Positions 8,980 to 16,235 of a DNA stretch of 22,758 nt are shown piece after piece. The position numbers and the translations under genes are program-made. Each line of letters begins with the position of its first letter. Position 1 is the first letter of the stretch. Under the pieces are notes generated by a model, which had not been told where the DNA came from, made no database searches, and was given only the letters and a program-made list of their open reading frames with translations. This DNA is from Gemmatimonadota bacterium (GTDB lineage Bacteria; Gemmatimonadota; Gemmatimonadetes; Longimicrobiales; Longimicrobiaceae), in the NCBI GenBank assembly GCA_019348475.1, contig JAHWJJ010000007.1:1-22758 (forward strand). The letters run 5' to 3'.

Positions 8980-10196
8980 TCGTTACGCAGTACTTCTGGC
9001 CCGAGAACTTCCGGATCAACGACCTGGCGGCGGGGCTGGTGGAGCGCGGGCACGAGGTCACCGTGCTCACGGGCGTCCCCAACTACCCCGGCGGACGGTT
9101 CTTCGACGGATACGGGCTGTTCCGCCGGGGGCGCGAAGAGTTCAACGGCGTGCGGGTGCACCGCGTTCCGCTGGGGCCCAGGGGCGGCGCCGGCGGCGTT
9201 CGGCTGGGCGCCAACTACCTGTCGTTCGCCCTGTCGGCCAGCGTGCTGGCCCCGCTGGCGGCGCGCGGGCGCTTCGACGTGGTGTTCGTCTACGAGCCGT
9301 CGCCGATCACCGTGGGGATCCCCGCGCTGGTGCTGAAGCGCATCAAGCGGGCGCCGGTGCTGTTCTGGGTGCAGGACCTGTGGCCGGAAAGCCTGTCCGC
9401 CACCGGCGCGGTCCGCTCGCCGCGGATCCTGCGGGCGGTGGAGCGGCTGGTCCGGCGCATCTACCGCGGCAGCGACCTGATCCTGGTGCAGTCGGAGGCC
9501 TTCGCCCCCTCGGTGGCGCGGCTGGCGGGCGGGGACGAGCGCATCCGCTACTTTCCCAACACGGCCGAAGCCTTCTACCGGCCGGTGCCGCGCGAGGCCG
9601 CGGCCGGCCTTCCGCCGCTCCCCGACGGGTTTCGGGTGATGCTGGCGGGGAACATCGGGGCCGCGCAGGACTTCGGGACGGTGCTGGCGGCGGCCGAGCG
9701 GCTGCGCGACCGCCCCGACGTGCACTGGCTGGTGGTGGGTGACGGGCGGATGCGTCAGTGGGTGCAGGAGCAGGTGGCCGCGCGGGGGCTTGGCGGGACG
9801 GTGCACCTGCTGGGGCCGCACCCGCCCGAGCGAATGCCCGGGTTCTTCGCGCACGCGGACGTGCTGCTGGCGTCGTTGCGCCGCGACCCGATCTTCGCCT
9901 CGACCATCCCTTCCAAGGTGCAGTCGTACATGGCGTGCGCGCGCCCCATCATCGCGGCGCTGGACGGCGAGGGGGCGCGGGTGGTGGAGGAGAGCGGGGC
10001 GGGGCTGGCGTGCCCCGCCTCGGACCCCGACGCGCTGGCCGACCGCGTCCGCACCCTCGCCGCGCTCCCGGCGGCGGAGCGGGCGCGCATGGGCGAGCGC
10101 GGCCGCGCCTACTTTCTCGAGCACTTCGAGCGGGAGATGCTGCTCGATCGGCTGAACGGGTGGATGGAGGAACTGGTGAACGGAGCGGCTTCGTGA
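8967..10196 (+). CDS. Glycosyltransferase family 4, WbuB-like
   Basis: This 409-residue GT4 enzyme has the N-terminal pattern of WbuB, the transferase accompanying L-FucNAc genes in E. coli O26-type loci: LIVTQYFWPENFRIN, then GHEVTVLTGVPNYPGG and FWVQDLWPES. The donor half has MLAGNIGAAQDF, VGDGRM, and IPSKVQSYMACARPIIA, where the last replaces a strict EX7E. The GTG at 8967 is used because homology starts immediately (VRILIV) and GGAG lies 6 nt upstream; this makes a 13-bp overlap with the preceding gene. It sits directly before the L-2-acetamido-2,6-dideoxy-sugar genes, so it is the best candidate to transfer that residue. The donor assignment is inferred from neighbourhood and family. Confidence 0.87.
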   Translation: MRILIVTQYFWPENFRINDLAAGLVERGHEVTVLTGVPNYPGGRFFDGYGLFRRGREEFNGVRVHRVPLGPRGGAGGVRLGANYLSFALSASVLAPLAARGRFDVVFVYEPSPITVGIPALVLKRIKRAPVLFWVQDLWPESLSATGAVRSPRILRAVERLVRRIYRGSDLILVQSEAFAPSVARLAGGDERIRYFPNTAEAFYRPVPREAAAGLPPLPDGFRVMLAGNIGAAQDFGTVLAAAERLRDRPDVHWLVVGDGRMRQWVQEQVAARGLGGTVHLLGPHPPERMPGFFAHADVLLASLRRDPIFASTIPSKVQSYMACARPIIAALDGEGARVVEESGAGLACPASDPDALADRVRTLAALPAAERARMGERGRAYFLEHFEREMLLDRLNGWMEELVNGAAS

Positions 10197-11059
10197 GGAT
10201 CCTGGTGCTGGGCGGGGACGGGATGCTGGGGCACCGGCTGCTGAAGGAGCTGCGCCCGCGCCACGACGTGCGCGGCACGCTGCGCCAGGACGCCGCGGCG
10301 TACGGGCACTACGGGCTGTTTCCGGCGGAGAGCAGCTACTTCGGCGTGGACGTGCGCTCGCTCGAGCGGATGGCCGAGGTGTTCGCCGACTTTCGGCCGG
10401 AGGCCGTGGTGAACGCGGTGGGGATCGTCAAGCAGCGGGCCAGCGCGCACGACGCCATCCCCAGCCTGGAGATCAATTCGCTCCTCCCCCACCGGCTCTC
10501 GGTGCTGTGCCGCGGCGCGGGCGCGCGGCTGGTGCACGTCTCCACCGACTGCGTGTTCTCCGGCGAAGAGGGGATGTACCGCGACGACGACCCGTCGGAC
10601 GCAAAGGATCTGTACGGAAAGAGCAAGTACCTGGGCGAGGTGGGCGACCCGGGGTGCATTACGCTGCGCACCTCCATCATCGGCCCCGAGCTGGCCCGAA
10701 AGACGGGGCTGCTGGAGTGGTTCCTGGCCCAGACGGGGACCATCCGCGGCTTTCGCCGCGCCATCTTCAGCGGCTTCACCACGGCGGAGCTGGCCCGCGT
10801 GATCGAGACGCTGCTGGTGCGGCATCCCGGCGCATCGGGCGTGTACAACGTATCCACCGACCCCATCAACAAGTACGACCTGCTGGTGGGGCTGCGCGAC
10901 CGGCTGGGCCGGGACGTGGAGATCGTGCCCGACGACGACTTTCACTGCGACCGCAGCCTGGACTCCAGCCGCTTCCGCGCGGAGTTCGGCTACACCCCGC
11001 CGTCCTGGGACGGGCTGCTGGACGAGCTGGCGGGCGAAATCAAGGCAGGCAAGCGATGA
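10193..11059 (+). CDS. RmlD-like SDR reductase, probable UDP-2-acetamido-2,6-dideoxy-4-ketohexose reductase
   Basis: This 288-residue SDR of the dTDP-4-dehydrorhamnose reductase (RmlD) type begins VRILVLGGDGMLGHRLL and has the STDCVFSG strand. Its catalytic Y141/K145 are in LYGKSK. RmlB, RmlA and RmlC are absent and the next two genes are FnlA- and FnlC-like, so the substrate is more likely a UDP-4-keto-6-deoxy-L-HexNAc than dTDP-4-keto-L-rhamnose. The FnlB/WbjC/CapF enzyme at this step of L-FucNAc synthesis is about 370 residues with a C-terminal cupin domain. Here no cupin follows, matching the RmlD-like enzyme of the UDP-L-QuiNAc route (WbvR of V. cholerae O37). The GTG start overlaps the previous stop, with GGAG 7 nt upstream. 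Confidence 0.85.
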   Translation: MRILVLGGDGMLGHRLLKELRPRHDVRGTLRQDAAAYGHYGLFPAESSYFGVDVRSLERMAEVFADFRPEAVVNAVGIVKQRASAHDAIPSLEINSLLPHRLSVLCRGAGARLVHVSTDCVFSGEEGMYRDDDPSDAKDLYGKSKYLGEVGDPGCITLRTSIIGPELARKTGLLEWFLAQTGTIRGFRRAIFSGFTTAELARVIETLLVRHPGASGVYNVSTDPINKYDLLVGLRDRLGRDVEIVPDDDFHCDRSLDSSRFRAEFGYTPPSWDGLLDELAGEIKAGKR

Positions 11060-12129
11060 TCCTGGAAGGAAAGAGCGTCCTGGTCACCGGGGGCACCGGG
11101 TCCATGGGCAAGAGCTTCGTGCGGCGCGTGCTCAGCGGCGAGCTGGGCACCCCGCGCAAGGTGATCGTGCTTTCGCGCGACGAGGGCAAGCAGCACGACA
11201 TGCGCACCTCGTACCTGCACATGAAGGCGGCCACCGACGAGGTGATCTACCGCAACTTCATGAACGTGCTGGAGTTCCGCATCGGCGACGTGCGCGACTA
11301 CGCCGACGTGTGCACGGCGCTGCGCGACGCCGACATCGTGGTGAACGCGGCGGCGCTCAAGCAGGTGCCCAGCTGCGAGTACTTTCCCACCCAGGCGGTG
11401 CTCACCAACTGCATGGGGGCCACCAACATCGTCCGCGCCATCGAGGAGAACGGCTACCCGGTGCAGACGGTGGTGGGCGTGAGCACCGACAAGGCGTGCA
11501 AGCCGGTGAACGTGATGGGGATGACCAAGGCCATCCAGGAGCGCATCTTCGTCAGCGCCAACGTGCTCAGCCCGCGCACCCGGTTCATCGGCGTGCGCTA
11601 CGGCAACGTGCTGGCCTCGCGGGGCTCCGTCATCCCCCTGTTCCACGAGCAGATCCGCAACGGTGGGCCGGTGACGCTCACGGTGCCGGAGATGACGCGC
11701 TTCCTCCTCTCGCTCAACCAGGCGGTGGACACCGTCTTCGCCGCGCTGCTGCACGGCCGGCCGGGGGAGATCTTCGTCCCCGACGCCCCCGCGGCCACGG
11801 TGGAGAACATCGCCCGGGCGCTGATCGGCGAGCGGCCGATCCAGATCCGGGTGACGGGGATTCGCCCGGGCGAAAAGATGCACGAGATCATGGTGTCGGA
11901 CGAGGAGGCGCCGCAGTGCGTGCGCCGCGGCGGCTACTACGCCATCCGCCCCATGCTTCCCGAGCTGCGCAGCCCCGGCGAGGAGCCGGGCGGGGCGCTC
12001 TCGAAGGAGCTCTCGTCCGGCGACAGCGTGCTGGACTTCGCTGGGACGGTGGAGCTGCTGGCGCGCCACCGCCTGCTCCTGGACGACGCGCCGGCGCTGG
12101 CGGGGCACGGCGGCGAGCTGCTGCGGTGA
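11056..12129 (+). CDS. UDP-GlcNAc 4,6-dehydratase/5-epimerase, FnlA/WbjB/CapE family
   Basis: This 357-residue polysaccharide_synt_2 (CapD-type) SDR converts UDP-GlcNAc to 4-keto-6-deoxy-L-hexosamine intermediates. The cofactor loop TGGTGSMG is at residues 11-18. The active-site strand STDKACKPVNVMGMTK spans 143-158, with K146 and, eight residues on, M154 in place of the usual Tyr. That Lys/Met arrangement is the one I know from CapE/WbjB, the inverting enzymes of the L-FucNAc pathway, and differs from FlaA1, which keeps Tyr. EMTRFLLSLNQAVD and GIRPGEKMHEIM are further family signatures. It lacks the transmembrane N-terminus of WbpM. The ATG overlaps the preceding stop (ATGA). It supplies the substrate for the adjacent reductase and 2-epimerase. 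Subfamily call is good, exact product inferred. Confidence 0.9.
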   Translation: MILEGKSVLVTGGTGSMGKSFVRRVLSGELGTPRKVIVLSRDEGKQHDMRTSYLHMKAATDEVIYRNFMNVLEFRIGDVRDYADVCTALRDADIVVNAAALKQVPSCEYFPTQAVLTNCMGATNIVRAIEENGYPVQTVVGVSTDKACKPVNVMGMTKAIQERIFVSANVLSPRTRFIGVRYGNVLASRGSVIPLFHEQIRNGGPVTLTVPEMTRFLLSLNQAVDTVFAALLHGRPGEIFVPDAPAATVENIARALIGERPIQIRVTGIRPGEKMHEIMVSDEEAPQCVRRGGYYAIRPMLPELRSPGEEPGGALSKELSSGDSVLDFAGTVELLARHRLLLDDAPALAGHGGELLR

Positions 12130-13259
12130 GCGAGCGGATGAAGGTGATGACCATCGTGGGCACCCGGCCGGAGATCATCAAGCTCTCGCGGACGATCCAC
12201 GAGCTGGACCGCTACACCGACCACGTGCTGGTGCACACCGGGCAGAACTACGACTACGAGCTCAACGAGATCTTTTTCCGCGAGCTGGAGATCCGCCGCC
12301 CGGACCACTTTCTGGACGCGGCGGGGGCCACGGCGGCGGAGACGATCGGCAACGTGATCGCGCGCGCGGACCGGGTGATCGAGGCGGAGCGGCCGGACGC
12401 GCTCCTCCTGCTGGGCGATACGAATTCGTGCATCTCGGCGCTTTCCGCCAAGCGGCGGCGGGTTCCCGTCTTTCACATGGAGGCGGGGAACCGCAGCTTC
12501 GACGAGCGGGTGCCGGAAGAGATCAACCGCCGGGTGGTCGACCACCTGAGCGACGTGAACCTGGTCTACACCGAGCACGCGCGGCGCTACCTGCTGCGCG
12601 AGGGGATCCGCCCGGAGACGGTGATCAAGACCGGCTCGCCGATGCGCGAGGTGCTGTCGCACTACGCGGAGCGCATCGACGGGTCCGACGTGCTGCCACG
12701 GCTGGAGCTGGAGCCGGAGCGCTTCATCGTGGTCAGCGCGCACCGGGAGGAGAACGTCGACAGCGAAGCCAACTTCCGCGGGCTGATCGATTCGCTGAAC
12801 GCGCTCGCGGAGCGGTGGGGCTTTCCCGTGATCGTCAGCACCCATCCGCGCACCCGGCTGCGGATGGACGCCGCGGGCGAGCTGGGGCTGGACGCACGTG
12901 TGCGGCTGATGAAGCCGCTGGGGTTCTTCGACTACGTGCACCTGCAGCGCCGCGCCTTCTGCGTGGTGTCGGACAGCGGGACGATCACCGAGGAGTCGTC
13001 GCTGCTGGGATTTCCCGCCGTCACCATCCGCGAGGCGCACGAGCGGCCGGAAGGGATGGACGTGGGGACGCTGGTGATGTGCGGGCTGCGCCCGGCGGAC
13101 GTGCTGCGCGCGGTGGAGGTGGTGACGGACCAGGCGCGCGAGCGCGGGCGCCGGCCGGCCACGGTGCCGGACTACGAGACGGAGACCGTCTCGCTCAAGG
13201 TGGTGCGGATCATCCTTTCGTACACGCGGTACGTGAACCGCACGGTCTGGAATGCCTGA
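12126..13259 (+). CDS. UDP-2-acetamido sugar 2-epimerase, FnlC/WbjD family
   Basis: This 377-residue non-hydrolysing 2-epimerase belongs to the branch acting on 6-deoxy-L-hexosamines. KVMTIVGTRPEIIKLSR opens the protein, followed by LLGDTNSCISALSAKR. The marker FHMEAGNRSFDERVPEEINR differs from the HVEAGLR of classical WecB, and SAHREENVD carries the catalytic His. The length matches FnlC/WbjD (about 376 residues). It would perform the last step, inverting C2 of the UDP-6-deoxy-L-HexNAc to give UDP-L-QuiNAc or UDP-L-FucNAc. The start is placed at the GTG overlapping the previous stop; an ATG four codons later (12138) is equally plausible. Its 3' end overlaps the next gene by 8 bp. Confidence 0.9.
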   Translation: MSERMKVMTIVGTRPEIIKLSRTIHELDRYTDHVLVHTGQNYDYELNEIFFRELEIRRPDHFLDAAGATAAETIGNVIARADRVIEAERPDALLLLGDTNSCISALSAKRRRVPVFHMEAGNRSFDERVPEEINRRVVDHLSDVNLVYTEHARRYLLREGIRPETVIKTGSPMREVLSHYAERIDGSDVLPRLELEPERFIVVSAHREENVDSEANFRGLIDSLNALAERWGFPVIVSTHPRTRLRMDAAGELGLDARVRLMKPLGFFDYVHLQRRAFCVVSDSGTITEESSLLGFPAVTIREAHERPEGMDVGTLVMCGLRPADVLRAVEVVTDQARERGRRPATVPDYETETVSLKVVRIILSYTRYVNRTVWNA

Positions 13260-14253
13260 GGGCGCGTTCGCGGACGGGCCGGTGCTGGTGACGGGGGCCA
13301 GCGGCTTCGTGGGTCGGCACCTGACGCGCGAGTTCGTCCGCGGCGGGGCGCGGGTGCGCGGGCTGGTGCGGCCGGGGTCGGCGGGGCTGGAGGCGGGGGT
13401 GGAACCCGCCCCCGCGGGCGACCTGCTGGACCGCGTGGCCGTGCGCCGTGCGTGCGCGGGGGTGCACACGGTGGTGCACCTGGCGGCGCGGGTGCACGTG
13501 ATGCGCGACACGGCGGCCGACCCCCTGGCGGAGTTCCGCGCGGTGAACGTGGAGGGGACGCGGGTGCTGGTGGAAGAGGCGGCCGCCGCCGGGGTCCGCC
13601 GCCTGGTGTTCGCCAGCTCGGTCAAGGCGGTGGGCGAAAGCACCCCCGACGGCTGCTGGACCGACGCGGTGGAGCCCCGCCCCGTGGACCCGTACGGCAT
13701 CAGCAAGCTCGAGGCGGAGGGGGTGGTGCGCGCCGTGGCCGGCGCGGCGGGGATGCACGCCCCCATCCTGCGGCTGCCGCTGGTGTACGGCACGGGCGTC
13801 AAGGGGAACATGCGCACCCTCTTCGCCGCGGTGCGCCGGGGGATCCCGCTGCCGCTGGGGGGGATCCGCAACCGCCGCAGCCTGCTGTTCACGGGAAACC
13901 TGGTGGCGGCGGTGCACGCCGTGCTGGCAGCGCCCGCCGCCGCGCGCGAAACGTTCTTCGTGAGCGACGACCACGACCTCTCCACCGCGGAGCTGGTGCG
14001 CGGGATCGCCCGGGCGCTGGGCCGCCGCCCGCGGCTGATCCACGTTCCCCCGGCGCTCTTTCGCGCCGCGGGCGCCGCGGGCGACCTGGCCGCGCGCTTC
14101 GCGCCCGTCCCCCTCACCACCGCCGCGGTGGACCGGCTGCTGGGCTCGCTGTGCCGGGACGTGTCGCGGCTGCGCGCGCTGACCGGCTACCGCCCCCCGT
14201 TCACGCCGGGCGAGGGGCTGCGCGAGGTCGGGGCGGGGTTCGTGAAGGGGTAA
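13252..14253 (+). CDS. NAD-dependent SDR, WbpV-like UDP-4-keto-6-deoxy-HexNAc reductase
   Basis: This 333-residue extended SDR has VTGASGFVGRHL at the N-terminus, FASSVKAVGE on the catalytic strand and Y148/K152 in PYGISK. Further on it has LVYGTGVKGNMRTL and GIRNRRSLLFTGNLV. The VYGxGVKxN and NRRSL features are typical of WbpV/WbpK, the 4-ketoreductases that make UDP-D-QuiNAc or UDP-D-FucNAc from the WbpM product. No WbpM-type dehydratase is in the window, so its substrate must come from elsewhere or from the FnlA-like enzyme. It is the last gene of the operon. Its final codons (Val-Lys-Gly-stop) lie inside an octamer tandem array, so the natural C-terminus may have been altered by repeat expansion. 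Confidence 0.86.
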   Translation: MPEGAFADGPVLVTGASGFVGRHLTREFVRGGARVRGLVRPGSAGLEAGVEPAPAGDLLDRVAVRRACAGVHTVVHLAARVHVMRDTAADPLAEFRAVNVEGTRVLVEEAAAAGVRRLVFASSVKAVGESTPDGCWTDAVEPRPVDPYGISKLEAEGVVRAVAGAAGMHAPILRLPLVYGTGVKGNMRTLFAAVRRGIPLPLGGIRNRRSLLFTGNLVAAVHAVLAAPAAARETFFVSDDHDLSTAELVRGIARALGRRPRLIHVPPALFRAAGAAGDLAARFAPVPLTTAAVDRLLGSLCRDVSRLRALTGYRPPFTPGEGLREVGAGFVKG

Positions 14254-14287
14254 AGGGGTGAAGGGGTGAAGGGGTGAACGGGTGAAG
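14240..14287 (+). repeat. GGGTGAAG octamer tandem array at the end of the operon
   Basis: Six head-to-tail 8-bp units are present. The first is degenerate, the second is GGGTAAAG and supplies the TAA stop of the preceding gene, and the others are GGGTGAAG or GGGTGAAC. The same unit forms another array at 22704-22758. The unit is unlike coding DNA here and is likely slippage-prone. Confidence 0.9.
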
Positions 14288-14312
14288 GGGCGAGGGACAA
14301 GGGACGGGGAGT

Positions 14313-14396
14313 CGGCACTGGGCACTGGGCACTGGGCACTGGGCACTGGGCACTGGGCACTGGGCACTCGGCACTCGGCACTCGGCACTCGGCACT
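14313..14396 (+). repeat. 12-copy heptamer tandem array (SGGCACT)
   Basis: Twelve perfect 7-bp units run without interruption: one CGGCACT, seven GGGCACT and four CGGCACT. The G/C change at the first position is blocked by unit and not scattered, which suggests expansion from two founder units by slippage. It is noncoding and lies between the operon's octamer array and the promoter of the next unit. Confidence 0.95.
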
Positions 14397-14424
14397 GGCT
14401 GGTGAAGGAGTAAGGCGGGTCCGA

Positions 14425-14452
14425 TTGACGGCGCGGGCGGAGCGTGTATCTT
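14425..14452 (+). promoter_or_regulatory. Probable promoter of the carbamoyltransferase unit
   Basis: TTGACG (14425-14430, five of six consensus bases) is followed after 16 bp by TATCTT (14447-14452, four of six). It lies 45 bp before the GTG at 14498. The -10 sits inside the perfect inverted repeat 14433-14460, so a regulator could bind over it. The presence of a promoter here implies that 14498-19061 is a separate transcription unit. Confidence 0.55.
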
Positions 14453-14460
14453 CCGCCCGC
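14433..14460 (+). terminator. Inverted repeat followed by CTTTTCC: possible terminator or operator
   Basis: Perfect 9-bp arms (14433-14441 and 14452-14460) flank a 10-nt loop, and C-TTTT-CC follows. As RNA this is a GC-rich hairpin with a short U-run, which could end transcription from the upstream operon. Because it overlaps the predicted -10, it could instead be a binding site for a dimeric regulator. The short T-tract makes it a weak terminator at best. Confidence 0.4.
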
Positions 14461-14497
14461 CTTTTCCATTCTGCACAGAAGAAACGAAACGGATCTC

Positions 14498-16234
14498 GTG
14501 AGCGTCATCGTAGGAATCAACGCGTATCATGCCGGGGCTTCGGCCGCCGTGCTCGTGGACGGGGTGCCGGTGGCGGCGATCGCCGAAGAGCGGCTGAACC
14601 GCGTGAAGTACTACGCCGGCTTTCCGTCGCTCGCGCTGGCGCGGTGCCTGGAGATCGCCGGCGTGCGTGCGGAAGACGTCACCCACGTCGCCATCGGCAG
14701 GGACTCGTCCGCCAACCGTGCCAAGAAGGTGGAGTACACGCTGCGCAACCCCAGCCGTCTGCTCAACCTGCTCAAGATCCGCACCGCGCGTTCGGAGCTG
14801 GACGACCTGCGCCCCGGCGTGGCCGAGGCACTGGGCGTGGACGGGGACAGGTTGAAGTTCCGGCAGCACAATGTGGAGCACCACCTGGCCCACGTAGCCA
14901 GCAGCTACTTCGCCTCGGGGTGGGACGCCGCCGCCGGCCTGTCCGTGGACGGCTCCGGCGACTTCGTCACCTGCATGATGGCGGACTGCCGCGGCAACTC
15001 CATCGACGTCAAGCACCGCGTGTACGTCCCCCACTCGCTGGGCTCGCTGTACACCATGGTGTGCGAGTTCATCGGCTACGACCGCTACGGCGACGAGGGG
15101 AAGGTGATGGGGCTGGCCCCCCTGGGCCAGAACACCTACCGCGAGCACTTCGACCAGATGCTCCGGCTTACCGACACCGGCATCGAGCTCAACCCGAAGT
15201 TCTTTCTCCCCTTCGGCTCGAACCAGGGGATGAGCATCGACGAGAGCGGGCAGATGATCGTGCACCGCCACTACAGCGACTACATGGTGGAGGTGTTCGG
15301 CCAGTCCCGCGGCCGCCAGGACGAGATCACGCAGCGCGACATGGACATGGCGTACGGGGTGCAGTACGTGTTCGAGAAGGGCTACATGCACCTGCTGAAC
15401 CTGCTGCACCGGATGGTGCCGACGACGGAGCGGGTGGCGCTGGCCGGCGGGTGCGCGCTCAACAGCGTGGCCAACGGCAAGCTCTTCGACGAGACCCCGT
15501 TCCGCGAAACCTGGATTCAGCCCGCCGCGGGCGACGACGGCCTCGCCCTGGGCGCGGCGCTGTACGTGAGCCGCTGCGTGCTGGGGGAGGACGCGCGCAC
15601 CGAGTTGAACCACGCCTACCTGGGCCCGGCGTACGGCGAGGCGGAGATCGAGGCGGCGCTCAAGACCGCCGGGGTGCGGTACGAGCGGCTGGAGCGCGAC
15701 GAGCTGATCCGCCGCACGGTGGACCACCTGGAGCGCGGTGACGTGGTGGGCTGGTTCCAGGGGAAGATGGAATGGGGCCCGCGCGCGCTGGGCAACCGCT
15801 CCATCCTGGCGCACCCCGGGCGTCCGGACATGAAGGACGTGCTGAACGCGCGCATCAAGCGCCGCGAGTGGTTTCGCCCCTTTGCCCCCGCCGTGCTGGC
15901 GGAGCGCCAGGGCGAGATCTTCGAGCATGAGCACCCGTCTCCGTTCATGCTGCACGTCTACAAGATCCGGCCGGAGTGGCGCGAGCGGCTCACCGCGGTG
16001 AACCACCTGGACAACACGGGCCGCCTGCAGTCGGTGGAGCGGTCGGAGAACCCGCTGTACTACGACCTGATCCGGGCCTTCGGCGAGCGCACCGGCATTC
16101 CCGTGCTCCTCAACACCAGCTTCAACGAGAACGAGCCGATCGTCAACACGCCCGCGGAAGGGGTGGACTGCTTCGCCCGCACCCGGATGGACGTGCTGGC
16201 CATGGGACCGTTCCTGTGCACCAAGGAAGGCTAG
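14498..16234 (+). CDS. Carbamoyltransferase (CmcH/NodU/TobZ family)
   Basis: This 578-residue protein belongs to the O-carbamoyltransferases that make carbamoyl-adenylate from carbamoyl phosphate and ATP and pass it to a sugar hydroxyl. The N-terminal Kae1-like domain opens IVGINAYHAGASAAV. It carries the metal-binding HxxxH (H128/H132 in VEHHLAH), the DGSGDF loop and LAGGCALNSVANG. The C-terminal YrdC-like domain contains KMEWGPRALGNRSILAHP and NTSFNENEPIVNTP. Both domains are complete. The start is the GTG at 14498, because an in-frame ATG at 14444 lies within the promoter/hairpin. The likely target is a hydroxyl of the polysaccharide or its nucleotide-sugar precursor. The beta-propeller gene follows after 1 bp, suggesting joint expression. 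Confidence 0.92.
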   Translation: MSVIVGINAYHAGASAAVLVDGVPVAAIAEERLNRVKYYAGFPSLALARCLEIAGVRAEDVTHVAIGRDSSANRAKKVEYTLRNPSRLLNLLKIRTARSELDDLRPGVAEALGVDGDRLKFRQHNVEHHLAHVASSYFASGWDAAAGLSVDGSGDFVTCMMADCRGNSIDVKHRVYVPHSLGSLYTMVCEFIGYDRYGDEGKVMGLAPLGQNTYREHFDQMLRLTDTGIELNPKFFLPFGSNQGMSIDESGQMIVHRHYSDYMVEVFGQSRGRQDEITQRDMDMAYGVQYVFEKGYMHLLNLLHRMVPTTERVALAGGCALNSVANGKLFDETPFRETWIQPAAGDDGLALGAALYVSRCVLGEDARTELNHAYLGPAYGEAEIEAALKTAGVRYERLERDELIRRTVDHLERGDVVGWFQGKMEWGPRALGNRSILAHPGRPDMKDVLNARIKRREWFRPFAPAVLAERQGEIFEHEHPSPFMLHVYKIRPEWRERLTAVNHLDNTGRLQSVERSENPLYYDLIRAFGERTGIPVLLNTSFNENEPIVNTPAEGVDCFARTRMDVLAMGPFLCTKEG

Positions 16235-16235
16235 G

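Noticed and set aside
14240..14396. CRISPR-like array
   Set aside because: The units are 7-8 bp and directly adjacent with no spacers, and no cas genes are present.
14187..16006. - strand open frames reading PSAQCPV repeats
   Set aside because: The peptide repeat is only the translation of the 7-bp array, and the frames are antisense to the carbamoyltransferase.
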